Shown: positions 35,801 through 46,528 of the stretch, in pieces | Layout: each line of letters begins with the position of its first letter | Numbering within the stretch: the stretch's first letter is position 1 | Source of the DNA: Lytechinus variegatus | Taxonomy: Eukaryota; Echinodermata; Echinoidea; Temnopleuroida; Toxopneustidae | Length of the DNA: 64,000 nt | Assembly: GCF_018143015.1 (NCBI RefSeq) | Contig: NC_054746.1 | Location: forward strand, 16,297,532-16,361,531 | Direction of reading: 5' to 3' | Position numbers and translations under genes: made by a program | Notes under the pieces: model-generated | Seen by the model: only the letters and a program-made list of their open reading frames with translations | Told to the model about the DNA's origin: nothing | The model's database searches: none

Positions 35801-38800
35801 TAAGCAAGCAACCAGAGGACCGACGGCTTAAGGTCACCTCCGAAGGACCTGGTACTGAGGATTAATGCCTTACCAAAGGGCACTAGCGCACCATGTGGGA
35901 ATCGAACCCGGGTCACGGGAATACGAATCCCCCGCTCTACCGACTGAGCTATCGCGCCTCCACTGAGCTATGGGGTGTCGGTGATGGTGGGTCGTCACTG
36001 TTATCTTTGTTAACTAGGTTCCTCTGTCATAAGGACTTTTTATAGTGAGAAATGCTTGATTTCTGTTACAAGATTTACTATCAGCCAATCAGACTGAATG
36101 ATTTCAGTAGCTTGCCCACAGATTATGCTAAGCTGTATCGCAATCTTTTGGCCAGCGAGGGTTTAAGTTGTAAACAATTAGTGGCTTGCACCAGTGATAT
36201 TGTGATATGATATAGTCTTAGAAGGTGATTAACTAAAGCAAGTTCATGTCCATTAAGAAATCCTGCATGCAAATTTTCTTTCCATAGTTCAATTTGTTCA
36301 ATTAAGATGAATACCATGTGAAAAATGTCAATGTGAATAGAGAAATGTATTACATCTAAACAGTTTCATATATTTTTCCTTGGTGCACTGTTTCTCAAGA
36401 TAGTGAAAATTACTTTTTGTGGTTTCATTCATATATATACAGTAAGAATATGTTTATAGAATTGAATTAAAATCATTTGAGATGATATATTGGATAGAGT
36501 AAAATTGTTTTTACTTTAATACTCATGAGAACTCATGAATAGAATAGAATTGTAAGTGGATTTACTGTTTTAATACGTTATTTTATTTTCTCTTCAGCTC
36601 CACCATCTATTGAACTTGTAAAGCGAGTGAAGGATTTGTATCACAAGAGAGTATCAGATGTGAGGTTCCTAATCCCAGTGTTAACTGGGCTTGAAAAGGT
36701 TAGATACTTTACTGAATTGCTTCATGCATTGACGCATGATGTGGTTTTAATGTAATAATCACATTTTGGGCATGTAATGTAAATAGCTGCATTTTTTTCA
36801 TACATAGTTTCTTAGAATTCCATTACAAAGTAGTCCCACAATTGATTGTTCTGTTGATATTGTTCTGAAATGAACAGGAATTCAATTTTGTTACATTTAA
36901 AACTCAAAGTATACTTTTAATAGGTCTCTCAAAAAACAAATTTATGACAGATTCTTGTTTTAAAGTAGCCAGTAGCAAACTAAAAGGTCGTGAACATAGG
37001 AAGAAAATTGACAGAATAAAAGAGTTGAGGTGATATATCAGACATATTTTTTACTAAAACATTAAGTTAGTATCAAAACTCTATTCCCCCTCCCAGGAAT
37101 TCCCATAGGTTGAGCAGAAAGTGCTCTTTTTAGAATAGATGTTTTCTCGAAAAACCAGAGTCAAATTGAGAAGCCTTCAACTTTTAATGAAACCAGTTTT
37201 CTGTGAATTAAAAGTTTATGTATCAATATCTTGTTGCCCTTTTAGAAAGACGTAATATCTGCCATGCCCAAGTTGATCCGTCTGAACCCCATCGTAGTGA
37301 AGGAGGTATTTCATCGACTTCTCATGAGTCATCAAGCAGAGAGTAGTGGGGGTCAAAGCCCTTTGACCCCAGCCGAGCTTCTTGTTGCTCTTCATAACAT
37401 TGATCCTTCAAAGTGTGATATGAAATCTATCATCAAAGGTAAGGACCGTATAAGGTAAATGAAAATTATATTATCGGTCTAAGAAAAAGCCGAACAGTGC
37501 AAGACGTTGGTTAAAGGTATAGCAAATTTAACAGTTGTATTCAAAAGAAGCAGCAAAAAAGTTATGAATCTTTGATTGAATCACTTTCTCTAGTGTTAGT
37601 TCAGGGCCTTGTTACAAAAAGATATAAAATTAATTTCAAGTATAAAAAACGATTTCTATTGTTTTTCTCTCAAATTTTGCAGGGCATTGTATGACTCAGT
37701 AACAAATTAGATTTCTATCATCAGGGGATTATTTTGTGAAAGGACTTGTCAGATGTTTTATCAAACAGTTGCAACAGTAACAGTGCTTCTCAGCCAATCA
37801 AAATCAAGGAAAGTATTGATAAAATTCTCCCCAGGTAGTCATCAGTCATTTTGTATTTTTTTTCTCCACAGCGACCAGCCTGTGTTTCAGTGAGAAATCA
37901 ATCTACACAGGAGAGGTGTTAGCGGTGGTGATGCAGCAGCTGATGGAACAAACCCCTCTACCAACCTTGCTTCTCCGTACCATCATCCAATCTCTGTCCA
38001 TGTATCCCAAACTCAAAGGGTTCATCATGAACCTCTTACTAAGACTCATCAACAAACAAGTGTGGAAGACACCCAAACTCTGGGAGGGATTCGTCAAGTG
38101 CTGTGAGGTAAGAAACACCATCGTGGGATTTCAATTTCAGTAATGAATGCTGGGGAATCTTTTTACAGAAAGTCAAGTGTGACTTATAGTCTAGCCAACG
38201 TGCACATTCTATTTGTATTTATTTTACATTATAGCCCTTCTTCAGGATTCTCCTTAATGGATAAGCAATACATACAAATACAAAGAGTATACATCAATGG
38301 TATTGATAAATGAGAATGAACCAATCTAACATAAAATGATTATCCTCCTTACTAATCCTCGCACATGTTATTTAACGAATAGTCTGATTGGTATATATGC
38401 AGTTCTGGTCTATGTTTTGTGCACATGATCAGGCCAATGTGATTTTGTGTCTTAAATCACTTGCACTTTGGAATCTAAAGTGCGATTTTTAGTCCGACCT
38501 AAATCTTTGTGAAAAATGCTGAAGGCGCTTTTCTGCTTATACATGAAAGCAGTGACTTTGTCTATTTGTTATATATGTCTTTAATGTACTGGTCGTCATA
38601 ATAATAATGGGCGTATATGTATAGCACCGTCTATCTTTAATAATCCATTCTGACGGCATTAAGTAGATGAACTGCCGTAATCATGTGTTCCAAATTCTTT
38701 CTTTCTCTAGGGAGTGAATCGTCTTAAAATCTTGATAAACAGACATAATAATCACACTGTTCTTCTGTAATTTCCCACTACAGCGAACGATACCTCAGTC

Positions 38801-40279
38801 TTTCCAAGTACTTCTACAGCTTCCCCCACCTCAGCTGGCTCAAGTATTTGATATGAGCAAGGACATGAGAGTCAAGCTCTTGGCTCATGTACAAAACTTC
38901 TCTTCCCATCAGGTAAATCTTTGTTTTTCTTGGCTGTATTCAGGAATGCCAATTTTGTTTGGTACAAACATAAGAAAATCATTCCATCTTACACTGCAGA
39001 CAGTTATATTTTGTTGAAAATTTGAAAAAAGTGGGCTTTTCCATTTTGTTTCAAACCCAATATGAGATGGGAATTCCAATTTTTTCATAGGAAATGTAAA
39101 CAGAAAAAACATGGATTCTGCTTTGCAAAGGTAAGGTCAATTAATTTTTGCATGAAAAGTAAAGAACCAAAACTGATTTATCCGTTAACGGAAAATCACT
39201 GTCCCTACTACACGATAAGGTGCTAACGATGGACAGTTTCCTAGTTTGATTGGAAAAGTATCATTTATGATTTAAAACAATAATTGGATTACCAGGTATT
39301 TTGTGTAGCTATAGGATTTATTTGAATGATTTTCAATATAGATATAGTTACCTTTACCCAAGTCAAGTCTACTTGGACCATAGAAATCTATTTGAATTGT
39401 CAAAGATAGAGAGGAATAAAAAAAATTATGTTAAAAGTTTATTGAGTGAGATGTAAGTAATGACTGACCTGAATAACAATGATAATAATAAAGGATTTGT
39501 ATAGCACACGTTACCACCTTGCTAGGTGCTCAAGGCGCTCCTATATTACCTGGCTAAGCTAGTCTACCGAATCTGGTGCGCACAGCTTTTTGAGGAATGT
39601 AAGTTTGACCAATGTAATGATAAACCATATTTTATATGCAACTAGGAATCTAAGTCTTTGAAATACACCAATGCACAGTTAGAATGTGCATTGGATCTTG
39701 TATTGATGCCTTTCAATAAAATTGAATAAAATTGTAACAAGAAATAAGTGTAGGTCATTTGTTTTGATGTGATTTATTGTGGAATTATTTTTTGTCTTTC
39801 CTTTATTACAGCAAGCCCATGTTCCTAAGGCGATCATGAAAGTGCTCGAAACCGATCCAGTGAAAGAGAGAGAGGAACAGGAGAGGAGAGAGGCAGAAGA
39901 GAAGAGACGGAAGGAGAAGGAGGAAGAGGAGGAGAGACTAAGGCAAGAAAGGTTAGAGAAGGAAAAACAAGAGGCCCTGGCTGCAGTAGAAGAGCAGGTG
40001 AGGAAGGAGGAAGCTGAGAAACGGGAAGCGGAAGAACAAGAGAGAGTGCAACAAGCTCTCAAGGCCCAAGAGAAGGCCGAAGAAGCAAGCACAGATGCGG
40101 AAGAAACGCCTGTTGGTGGGGGTACACCAACCAAAGATGAAACAGACGAAGAGAAATCCAAGGAGCCAGAAGAGGCTACGCCAGTAAAAGCAGGTAGAGG
40201 AAGAGGACGAGGGAGGGGCGCTAAGGCAGCGCCAACTCCACCTGCTGCCGGTGTACGTCGTAGCTCAAGGAGGAAGTAG
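14894..40279 (+). CDS. SYMPK: Symplekin, mRNA 3'-end processing scaffold
   Basis: Nuclear scaffold that joins CPSF and CstF in cleavage/polyadenylation and acts in histone pre-mRNA 3' processing. The 27 coding exons are 14894-14977, 16366-16488, 16874-16947, 17700-17832, 18438-18547, 19227-19338, 20189-20292, 20779-20876, 21820-21878, 24017-24112, 24547-24636, 25257-25418, 25943-26089, 26961-27054, 27793-27966, 28695-28781, 29298-29490, 29881-29962, 30669-30851, 33564-33745, 34950-35019, 35623-35731, 36598-36698, 37246-37438, 37872-38107, 38784-38912 and 39812-40279. All borders are GT/AG, and phases sum to 1230 codons plus stop (human 1274). Residues about 30-330 form the HEAT-like N-terminal domain ([23 protein letters not shown]). 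A basic NLS-like stretch is at 341-361. The conserved C-terminal domain covers about 800-1075 ([44 protein letters not shown]). The last exon codes a Glu/Lys/Arg coiled coil and an RGRGRGRG tail unlike human. The exon 1 donor (GTGATT) is weak. Confidence 0.96.
19848..20034. mobile_element. Short hAT-like MITE in symplekin intron 6
   Basis: It is flanked by TGGAGTGCA at 19839-19847 and 20035-20043. The right end reads, in reverse complement, CAATGGCGTACCTAGGAT. The left end is eroded into a C-run. Homopolymer runs of T and C fill the interior. Confidence 0.6.
20293..20462. mobile_element. Degenerate palindromic MITE at the exon 7 donor
   Basis: It resembles 24713-24894: GTTTCATAAAGCTGTTAGTAA near the left, GACTGGTGACCCTT inside, and ACTTTATGAAAC at the right. 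Its left end coincides with the start of intron 7 (20293). Confidence 0.55.
20954..21560. mobile_element. Palindromic TTAA MITE, AGGTCAAGTCCACC family
   Basis: It begins TTTAAAGGTCAAGTCCACC and ends GGTGGACTTGTCCTTTAAA, so TTAA is duplicated at both ends and the termini are inverted copies. Subterminal AATTTCATAAAAATCAGAT is mirrored near the right end. A second copy is at 63057-63651. Confidence 0.8.
21968..23673. mobile_element. hAT-type element with GATTTAAATC arrays
   Basis: It begins CAGGGTTGGCGGATTTAAAT and ends AAAATCGCCAACCCTG. It is flanked by a perfect 8-bp duplication, TTTTGCTG, at 21960-21967 and 23674-23681. Subterminal arrays of GATTTAAATC-like words lie at both ends. The interior is AT-rich and no transposase was seen, so it is non-autonomous. 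It lies in symplekin intron 9. Confidence 0.88.
24713..24894. mobile_element. Palindromic MITE, GGGGCCG ends
   Basis: It begins GGGGCCGTTTTATAAAGCTG and ends CAGCTTTATGAAACGGCCCC. The arms stay complementary for about 60 bp, including AGAGCGACTTTAAGAATGAC and its reverse. It lies in symplekin intron 11. Confidence 0.8.
24896..25146 (-). repeat. tRNA-derived SINE
   Basis: On the minus strand the head reads TGGTCTAGTGGTTCTGTC (box-A-like), then a T-run copy in place of the anticodon region, then GGTTCAAATACC (box-B-like). The tail runs leftwards to a TATATAGCG word. It abuts the MITE at 24713-24894. Confidence 0.65.
26160..26363 (+). mobile_element. Old MITE related to the CAGAG-type family
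   Basis: It begins CAGACATGGCAAGTGTCACG and ends TTTGGCATCTCTG. Internal words TATCACAGCCTATCC and CTCATATAC match the element at 9544-9732. No target duplication survives. It lies in symplekin intron 13. Confidence 0.6.
31133..31485 (+). repeat. Full-length tRNA-derived SINE
   Basis: The head has a box A (TGGTGTAGCGGTTCTGA) and a box B (GTTCGAATCCC) spaced as in tRNA genes. A tRNA-unrelated body follows, then a tail with GCGCTATATAAATGCGG and AATATTATTATA. A tail-only copy lies at 8754-8852. It lies in symplekin intron 19. Confidence 0.85.
31548..33461. mobile_element. hAT-type element, 1.9 kb
   Basis: It begins CAGGGTAGGAATTA and ends TAATTCCGACGCTG. It is flanked by a perfect 8-bp duplication, CAAAAAGC, at 31540-31547 and 33462-33469. 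Words of the type GGGGCTACTTTT (left) and GGGGCGATT (right) repeat near the ends. No transposase domain was recognised. It lies in symplekin intron 19. Confidence 0.87.
33850..34683 (-). repeat. tRNA-derived SINE split by a MITE
   Basis: On the minus strand the head at 34683-34610 has TGGTCTAGTGGTTATGACTC (box-A-like) and GGTTCGATTCC (box-B-like). The body resumes left of the MITE (33968-33850), with CCAGGGTAATAATAAGAA. Lies in symplekin intron 20. Confidence 0.7.
33973..34531. mobile_element. Palindromic TTAA MITE, AGGAAACCAAAACCC family
   Basis: It begins AGGAAACCAAAACCCAAGA and ends TCTTGGGTTTTGGTTTCCT, with TTAA at 33969-33972 and 34532-34535. The arms are complementary over more than 200 bp, so the whole 559 bp could fold into one hairpin. 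It interrupts the SINE at 33850-34683. Confidence 0.88.
35760..35963 (-). repeat. tRNA-derived SINE
   Basis: The minus-strand head has TAGCTCAGTCGGTAGAGC (box A) and GGGTTCGATTCCC (box B), followed by GGTGCGCTAGTGCCC and TTTGGTAAGGCATTAATCC. It lies in symplekin intron 22. Confidence 0.78.
39475..39580. repeat. SINE-tail-like fragment
   Basis: AATGATAATAATAAAGGAT, TTGTATAGCACACG and AGGTGCTCAAGGCGCTC resemble the AT-rich ends of SINEs. It lies in symplekin intron 26. Confidence 0.4.
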
Positions 40280-40615
40280 TAATCTTGATTGCTGCTCTAT
40301 TCACAATATCTGAACTGTAGTAACTACTTTGCATTCAACTTCATGTATTACCATTGTACATTTTAACCTGCCTTATCAAACAACTTTACAAGGGAAAGAA
40401 GAACACTTGTCTGTCTATGGAGACCACACGTCTTTCCCTTGCTGGACATTTGAATGACAATGGCTTAATTTGCTGTACTTTGTCTTGTATTATTCATGTA
40501 TAAGGTTATAAGTTACCACATTGATCAAATACTGGAAGTAGTAAAAGACCTACTACTTGGTAGTAATTGTATACATTTTTACTTAATAAAACATGTCACA
40601 GTCTCCATTAGGCAT
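40280..40615 (+). other. SYMPK: Symplekin 3' UTR
   Basis: Sequence from the stop codon to just past the first canonical AATAAA at 40585-40590. The end is inferred from that signal. Confidence 0.6.
40585..40590 (+). terminator. Poly(A) signal of symplekin
   Basis: AATAAA about 305 bp after the stop codon, the first canonical signal downstream. Confidence 0.7.
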
Positions 40616-40849
40616 TTTTCATCGAACAGATACATTTATACCAACCTGTGTACGTTGATATGAATTTTTATATTGGTATATTGATAATTGGTAAATTATT
40701 TTAGATCTTTGTATAACTTTATGGGCATTAGGGTTGAAACCCTAAGCAAGGCATGATATAACAATTACAGCAATGCCTGACTTGAACTTTGAAGTAACCC
40801 CCTTCCCCCCACCCATCTGTCTATTGCTATTCCAAGTCATTGTTTGTTT

Positions 40850-41640
40850 AGGGAAAGGCGGGGTAAGTTGAGCCACCACCCCCAGGCCAATTATGAATGA
40901 GTCAGAGATTGTGGTGGTGCCATATATTGACACATTGCATAACCCCACCACATTGTTTTCAACATTGAAACAGAAAGTAGTTTTTTGAAGGGAAAAATAC
41001 AAATTTCAGCCAAAAAAGTAAGAAAGTGTGAAATAGATATGTGCATTAAACCCACATGCATCTTAAAATCTAATAAGGACATAATAAGACAATATTGTTA
41101 GTCTGATATTGATCCTCATTCTTGTCATAGTCATATTTACATGATGGGTGCATGAAAAATGTGTGGATGCGAAAATATCTCATGAAGTTCGGACTGGGGT
41201 ATGTTGAGCCAGATAATGTATATAAAAATAAACAAAGGCTTTTGATATGCAGGCAGAAGGGACCAAATTCACAAGACAGTTGTTTGACTTTTAGAGGATG
41301 TTAGTATTTATAGAGAATTAGCAAATGAAAAAAAAAAAAGAAATCGTCACACTTGTTCTTGCCCCATAGCATGTGTACATGGTTTTGTGGCTCAACTTAC
41401 CCCGAATGTGGCTCAAGTTACCCCATGGGTGGGGCAAGTAGAGCCATTTGACATCTTTTGTTTCAAAAGTGACAGTGCCTTTCGGTGTGGGGTAAGAAAG
41501 TTTCATATAAGTAAATTAATGTTTCCCAAGAATTACATTGTAAGGCAAGGTACTTATTTTGACAAGATTATTAGTCATACGAGTCCTAACATGCCAAAAG
41601 CAAAAAATGGCTCATCTTATCCCGCCTTCCTCTATACAAT
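40850..41640. mobile_element. Old element with GGGGTAAGTTGAGCC motifs
   Basis: The left end has GGCGGGGTAAGTTGAGCCA and the right end, in reverse complement, GGCGGGATAAGATGAGCCA. The same motif recurs inside in both orientations, near 41193, 41390, 41407 and 41431. It lies between symplekin and DPY30. The superfamily is unknown. Confidence 0.6.
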
Positions 41641-43959
41641 GTGCCTCAGAAAAAGGGGAAACTGGGATTCCCATGTCTTTTTGATTCAAAGGAAAATGAA
41701 TTATGATATTTTATTTACATAATCATATAATTAAATTATTCCTCTTTATTTTGATACCTAATATGAGACAAACACTTCACGCATTAATGAGCAAGACAAG
41801 TTTGAAATGTTTATGTGAAAACCAGGTTGCGCAGAAAAATTGTACAAGATTGGTTCGTGATACGACCTTGCATATTCGATTGGCTCATTAGCATTTCTTT
41901 TGTATTCTTTAAGCTTCTCTTACTGATCCCTGAAATGAGATTGGATTCAGATTCACACATGTTTCTGCACAAATCATTTCTGATATGCCTAAATATTTAT
42001 TGTTAGTAATCTGACATGTATGAACATTTGCTGAGCTATTGGTTACAAATGAGAGATGAGATTCCACTGAATAACAAATTTATAGCAAAAACATATTCAA
42101 TTGTGAAATCTATCCTTGAAAATGGGTTTCCTTTTTTGTTGGATTCACTGTATAATTGCATAAGTCCTGACACAGTTACCATGTGGAGGATATGAATGAA
42201 AATGTGTGTAACATGATTTGGGAATTATGCACAAGAAATTTATTTTGATCGGGCGCCAGATCAAATTCAAATATGAGCACGTTTTCTTTTTTATGTAAAA
42301 CATAATTCCAAAACATGCAATGGGCTGAACATTTCAGGATATTATCTTTTCATGCAGCTCTCTGAAATCCAATCACTAAATTTACATGTGTGCCTATGTT
42401 ATGGAGCCCCAGGTAACATAGCATGTTTATTTACTTTCATTACTCTTTACATACCAACCCATTCCCTAGACTTAACAAGTCATTCCTTCTACTCATTTAT
42501 TCACACAAGTGGGAACATATTATTAAGTCGTGGGATCAAGCAAGTTAGTCAACAGAATGAGTTATTAAGTTGTAGGAGCACTTTGTCAATGAAACAAATT
42601 TTTGAAACATGCCACTTTGGTGGCTCCGTAGTACAGTACAGTATGTTCCAGGTACATCATTATCAATTTGCCTTTTGGTTTCAATTTTTTTCTTTCTTTT
42701 TCATATTGCCTTAAATATGTTTATTTCATTTACATCCTATCAGTGACTATTAAAAACTTTTCTTAAGTTGAAGTAATGACAAATATTTGTCCTTTGGTAA
42801 TGTGTGGCCCCCTTGTCAAAAATGAAATCATGATTTCGGTAATGTACATATTTGTAATTCAAATAAAATACTGGATTGTATCAGGAAAGTTTCCATGATT
42901 TGTATATGTTTGTATGCGTGTAAATTCCTTGAACAAACGACTCAAGCCTGTAAAGGTCACCGTACCCCGCGATTAGGTAGATTTGATAAACTGCAATACA
43001 TAAGCACAATGGTGAAGAAAAATAACCAAGTTATAGAATAGTGGTAATGCCATAAATTGCGATGATGATGTTGACATTAATGCTGATGGTGATAATGATG
43101 CTAATTTATAATTATGAAATTGCTTTCCCTTCCATTCTGCCAAATGATCACAGAGCTACCAATACCAAATATCATATTCAACTTTTGAGGGAGAATTTAC
43201 GGAGATCTTTCTCAAGTACACGACAATCCAATGAAAGAAATCAATGTATGAATCAGGGAGAGGTTGAAAATCTAAAGTTTTTTCACTAAAAAATCAGTCA
43301 ATATTCAGACAGTCGCTATATAAGCACGATATAAATGGAACTATTAATATTTTTTTGTTATTAAGCTTTTTTTAATTCCTTACATATTTCTTTGTTTGTA
43401 AATCTTTTTCAGTAATATTTGTTAATGAAAACTTTGTTCAGAAACAACAAGTTATCAATACAAAGCAAAAAATTTGTACAATATTAATGACTTTCTTGAA
43501 AACCAACTTTGTATTGAAACCCTCCATATGTCCGTCTTAGACAACAATATTATATGTATACTGACTGAGTCGGCAATGGGAAAATGTATCATGGACACAA
43601 AACTTTATGGCTGAAAAGAATTCTCCCAAATAATCTAAAACCTTGGATAATCAGAATATTTCTTTGCAGGGATGTATAATTCAACTTGTGTCAACATAAG
43701 TCATGACTGCAATGAATGAATCCAGATGAACATGTGACATGAGTATTGTCCTTGCAAACCCCTTTTCAATTAACTTTAAAGTTGATACTAAAAAGCGAGT
43801 GAAACAATTCTCGTGTTAATTACAAAACTAGCACATCAATGATGTAGAGCTCATCTGGCATCTCGCAAAGAAAGTGAACACAATTTTTTATTTCAGGCCA
43901 GTTGACACTAGTGAATTATATTGGTGATATAAATTGAGAAAGCAGAATTGAAATAGAAT
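41641..43959. other. Intergenic AT-rich sequence, nothing recognised
   Basis: Between the 3' ends of the convergent symplekin and DPY30 genes. Open stretches here are short and show no domain, no splice pattern and no RNA gene that I recognise. Confidence 0.5.
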
Positions 43960-45000
43960 TGAAATAGATTTATGAATAAATTTTGTAGAAAAAAAGGAAA
44001 ATTTTTCTAGTCGAAATTTTAAATACTGTGTAGAACTTTGGTGAACCTCATGTAGCTCTCAGATGGAACAAACAAAATTTAAAATCAGTCAACAAATAAG
44101 ATGCATTTTTTCTGAGTTTTTGAAAAATATGCATATATTCAATAGCATATTTAATGAGTTTCAAATTTCTGTGTAGAAGTTTTGTATCCCCACCAAGAGC
44201 TATCATATAAAGCAAACAAAATTGATCAACAAATGGAGAAAAAACATTTTTTTGTGTGTGAGTTATGAATGAATTTCACATAATTAGCATAACTTTCTCA
44301 AAAAAATTCTGTGTGGAAGTTTGGTGACTCTCGTGTAGCTCTACCAGATGGATGAAAAAAAATCAAGGTTGGTCAACAAATGAAGAAGCATTTATTTGTG
44401 ATTATGAATAAATTTTGCATAAATTAGCATAAGTAATTTTCTAGTCAAAATTCTGTGTACAAGTTTGGTGAACCTTACACAGCTCTACCAGATGGAAGAA
44501 AAAAAATCAAAATCGGTCAACGAAAAATATGCATAAATTAATTTTGCATCAATTGGCATTAAAAAAATTCTAGTCAAAATTATAAATAAATTTGTGTAGA
44601 AGTTTGGTGAACCTCATGAAGCTCTACCAGATGGAAGAAAAAATAAATAAAAATTGGCCAACAAATAAAGAAGAAGCATTTTATATGAATTTTGAAGAAT
44701 ATGCATAAATTAGCATAGACATGTTTCTAGTCGAAATTTCAAAATTCTGTGTAAAAGTTTGGTGAACCTAGTGAAGCTCTACCAAGATGGAAGCAAAAAA
44801 AAATCAAAATCAGTCAACAAATACAGAAGCATTCTTTGTGAATTTTGAAAAATGTGCATAAATTACCATATTTGAGCTCTAAAATTATGTGTATAAGTTT
44901 TGAATCCCCCACTTTGTGCTATCATATCAAGAAAACGGATTTGAAATCGGACTTGAAATGACGAAGAAGCATTTTGAAATTGTGGACGGACGACAGACAT
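43960..45000. repeat. Tandem array, about 140-bp unit, seven degenerate copies
   Basis: The phrase AAGTTTGGTGAACCTC, or a close variant, recurs near 44030, 44172, 44312, 44455, 44595, 44750 and 44890. Each is followed by AGCTCTACCAGATGGA, AATCGGTCAACAAAT and a TGCATAAATTAGCATA word. Confidence 0.82.
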
Positions 45001-45345
45001 AAGCTCATCTAAAAAGTTAAAAAGGTGTTTTGCAAGGGATTTTACTGCAACTCTTCTAGGATTATGACTATAGTAATATCTTCTTAAATTTGCAGTCATG
45101 TCTTACTTTGACATATATCAAAATTTACATTACAGCAAAGAATACTTACTGATTATAAATCCCATGTTTTCACGATACATTTTTTTAAAATTAAATTGGT
45201 GATGCAATGGATGATTTCAAGTCCAGTGTTGACCTTTTTGTGTTGGTGTTAAGTCAATTTTTACACGATTATAACATCAAACATAAAATGAAGATGGTCT
45301 TTAAAAGTCACACACTAGTTGTTGTGATGTCAATAATGTGATCTG

Positions 45346-45480
45346 GGTCCCCGTAACACAAAGGTTAGCGATTAACCGTACGCTTGACTTTTTAGGATTG
45401 ATTATACATTGTAGCCAATGGAATCAATCATAGAAAAATGCTGTACGATCCATGCTAAGCTTTGTGTTACAGGCCGCTGG
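45346..45480. mobile_element. Hairpin MITE
   Basis: Left arm CCCGTAACACAAAGGTTAGC and right arm CTAAGCTTTGTGTTACAGGC are inverted copies. The centre also folds (GGATTGATTATACA against GGAATCAATC). No clear duplication. Confidence 0.6.
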
Positions 45481-45868
45481 ATCAGGTTTACAAACTCTGA
45501 ATAAGTTTTGGAGCTAGGGGAAGCAATCCAAATTCCAACATCAAGGCTAACACCCGAGTTTAAATCACCCATTGTATATGAGGTGTCAAGTTTTCTCTGA
45601 CTCACCTGGTAGTTTCTTCATAAATGTGTAGTTAACACATAGTACACACTTTATCATAATTATATAGGTGCCAATGATTTTTTTTTCTTTTGCTAGCTAG
45701 TAGGAAGGGTAGAAATTAATATCAGTGTTGTCTTGCCTGCATAGCAGAAGCAAGAAATGGGCAACGCTTTTCCAACGAAATGCCCGTTTCACACTTCCTC
45801 ACTCCTGAATATATGGAGACATAAGATCAAGAAAGACAAAAAACAAATCCTTTCTACAGGAACAAATA

Positions 45869-45874
45869 TTTAAT
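45869..45874 (-). terminator. Possible poly(A) signal of DPY30
   Basis: ATTAAA on the minus strand about 655 bp after the DPY30 stop. It is a weak call; I saw no canonical AATAAA nearer to the stop. Confidence 0.3.
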
Positions 45875-46528
45875 AAAATCTCATCAATGGAAAATACTAC
45901 CAAAAAGGAGGTTGAAAATGTATAAAGAATTGAATTGATATTAATTTGTTTTGTACATGCACAATGTGTGAATGAGGGATATATAGTGTACAAGGTTACA
46001 TATATCAAACTATGAAACCAAATTTCAGTGATCAATGACAAGAAAGTTATTAACATTGAAATATTGTCACGACATAACAGCTCTTGCTATTTCCAACACA
46101 TATAAAACTTCTTTATAAGTATCTGGATTTCTCTGGAATACAATTTTTTACACAAATATAATCATTTTAAATATATAGACAAGGACACAAAAAAAGGAAA
46201 GATAAAGAATAGAACACACACATTCGACTACTGGAATCTGAAAATGTATTACCGGTATGCTTAAAATTTAGCACTAACTGAGAAAAGAAAAAAAGAGAAA
46301 ACAACCACAGAAAAATTGTGGAATCTAATCAATACATGGCTAAAAAAATCACATTCCAAACACGCTTGTCTAAACACTCAAATCGCGTCCGTCATCTCCC
46401 TATGTAGAGTGAGGATCCACATGGTGAGCCCTGTCTCGACTGCCTTGTCCTGCATTAACCTGTATTGCTGCATGATCTAGCAGATGAAAGCAAGTTATCA
46501 GAGTTCTATCATTATCACTGAATGCTGT

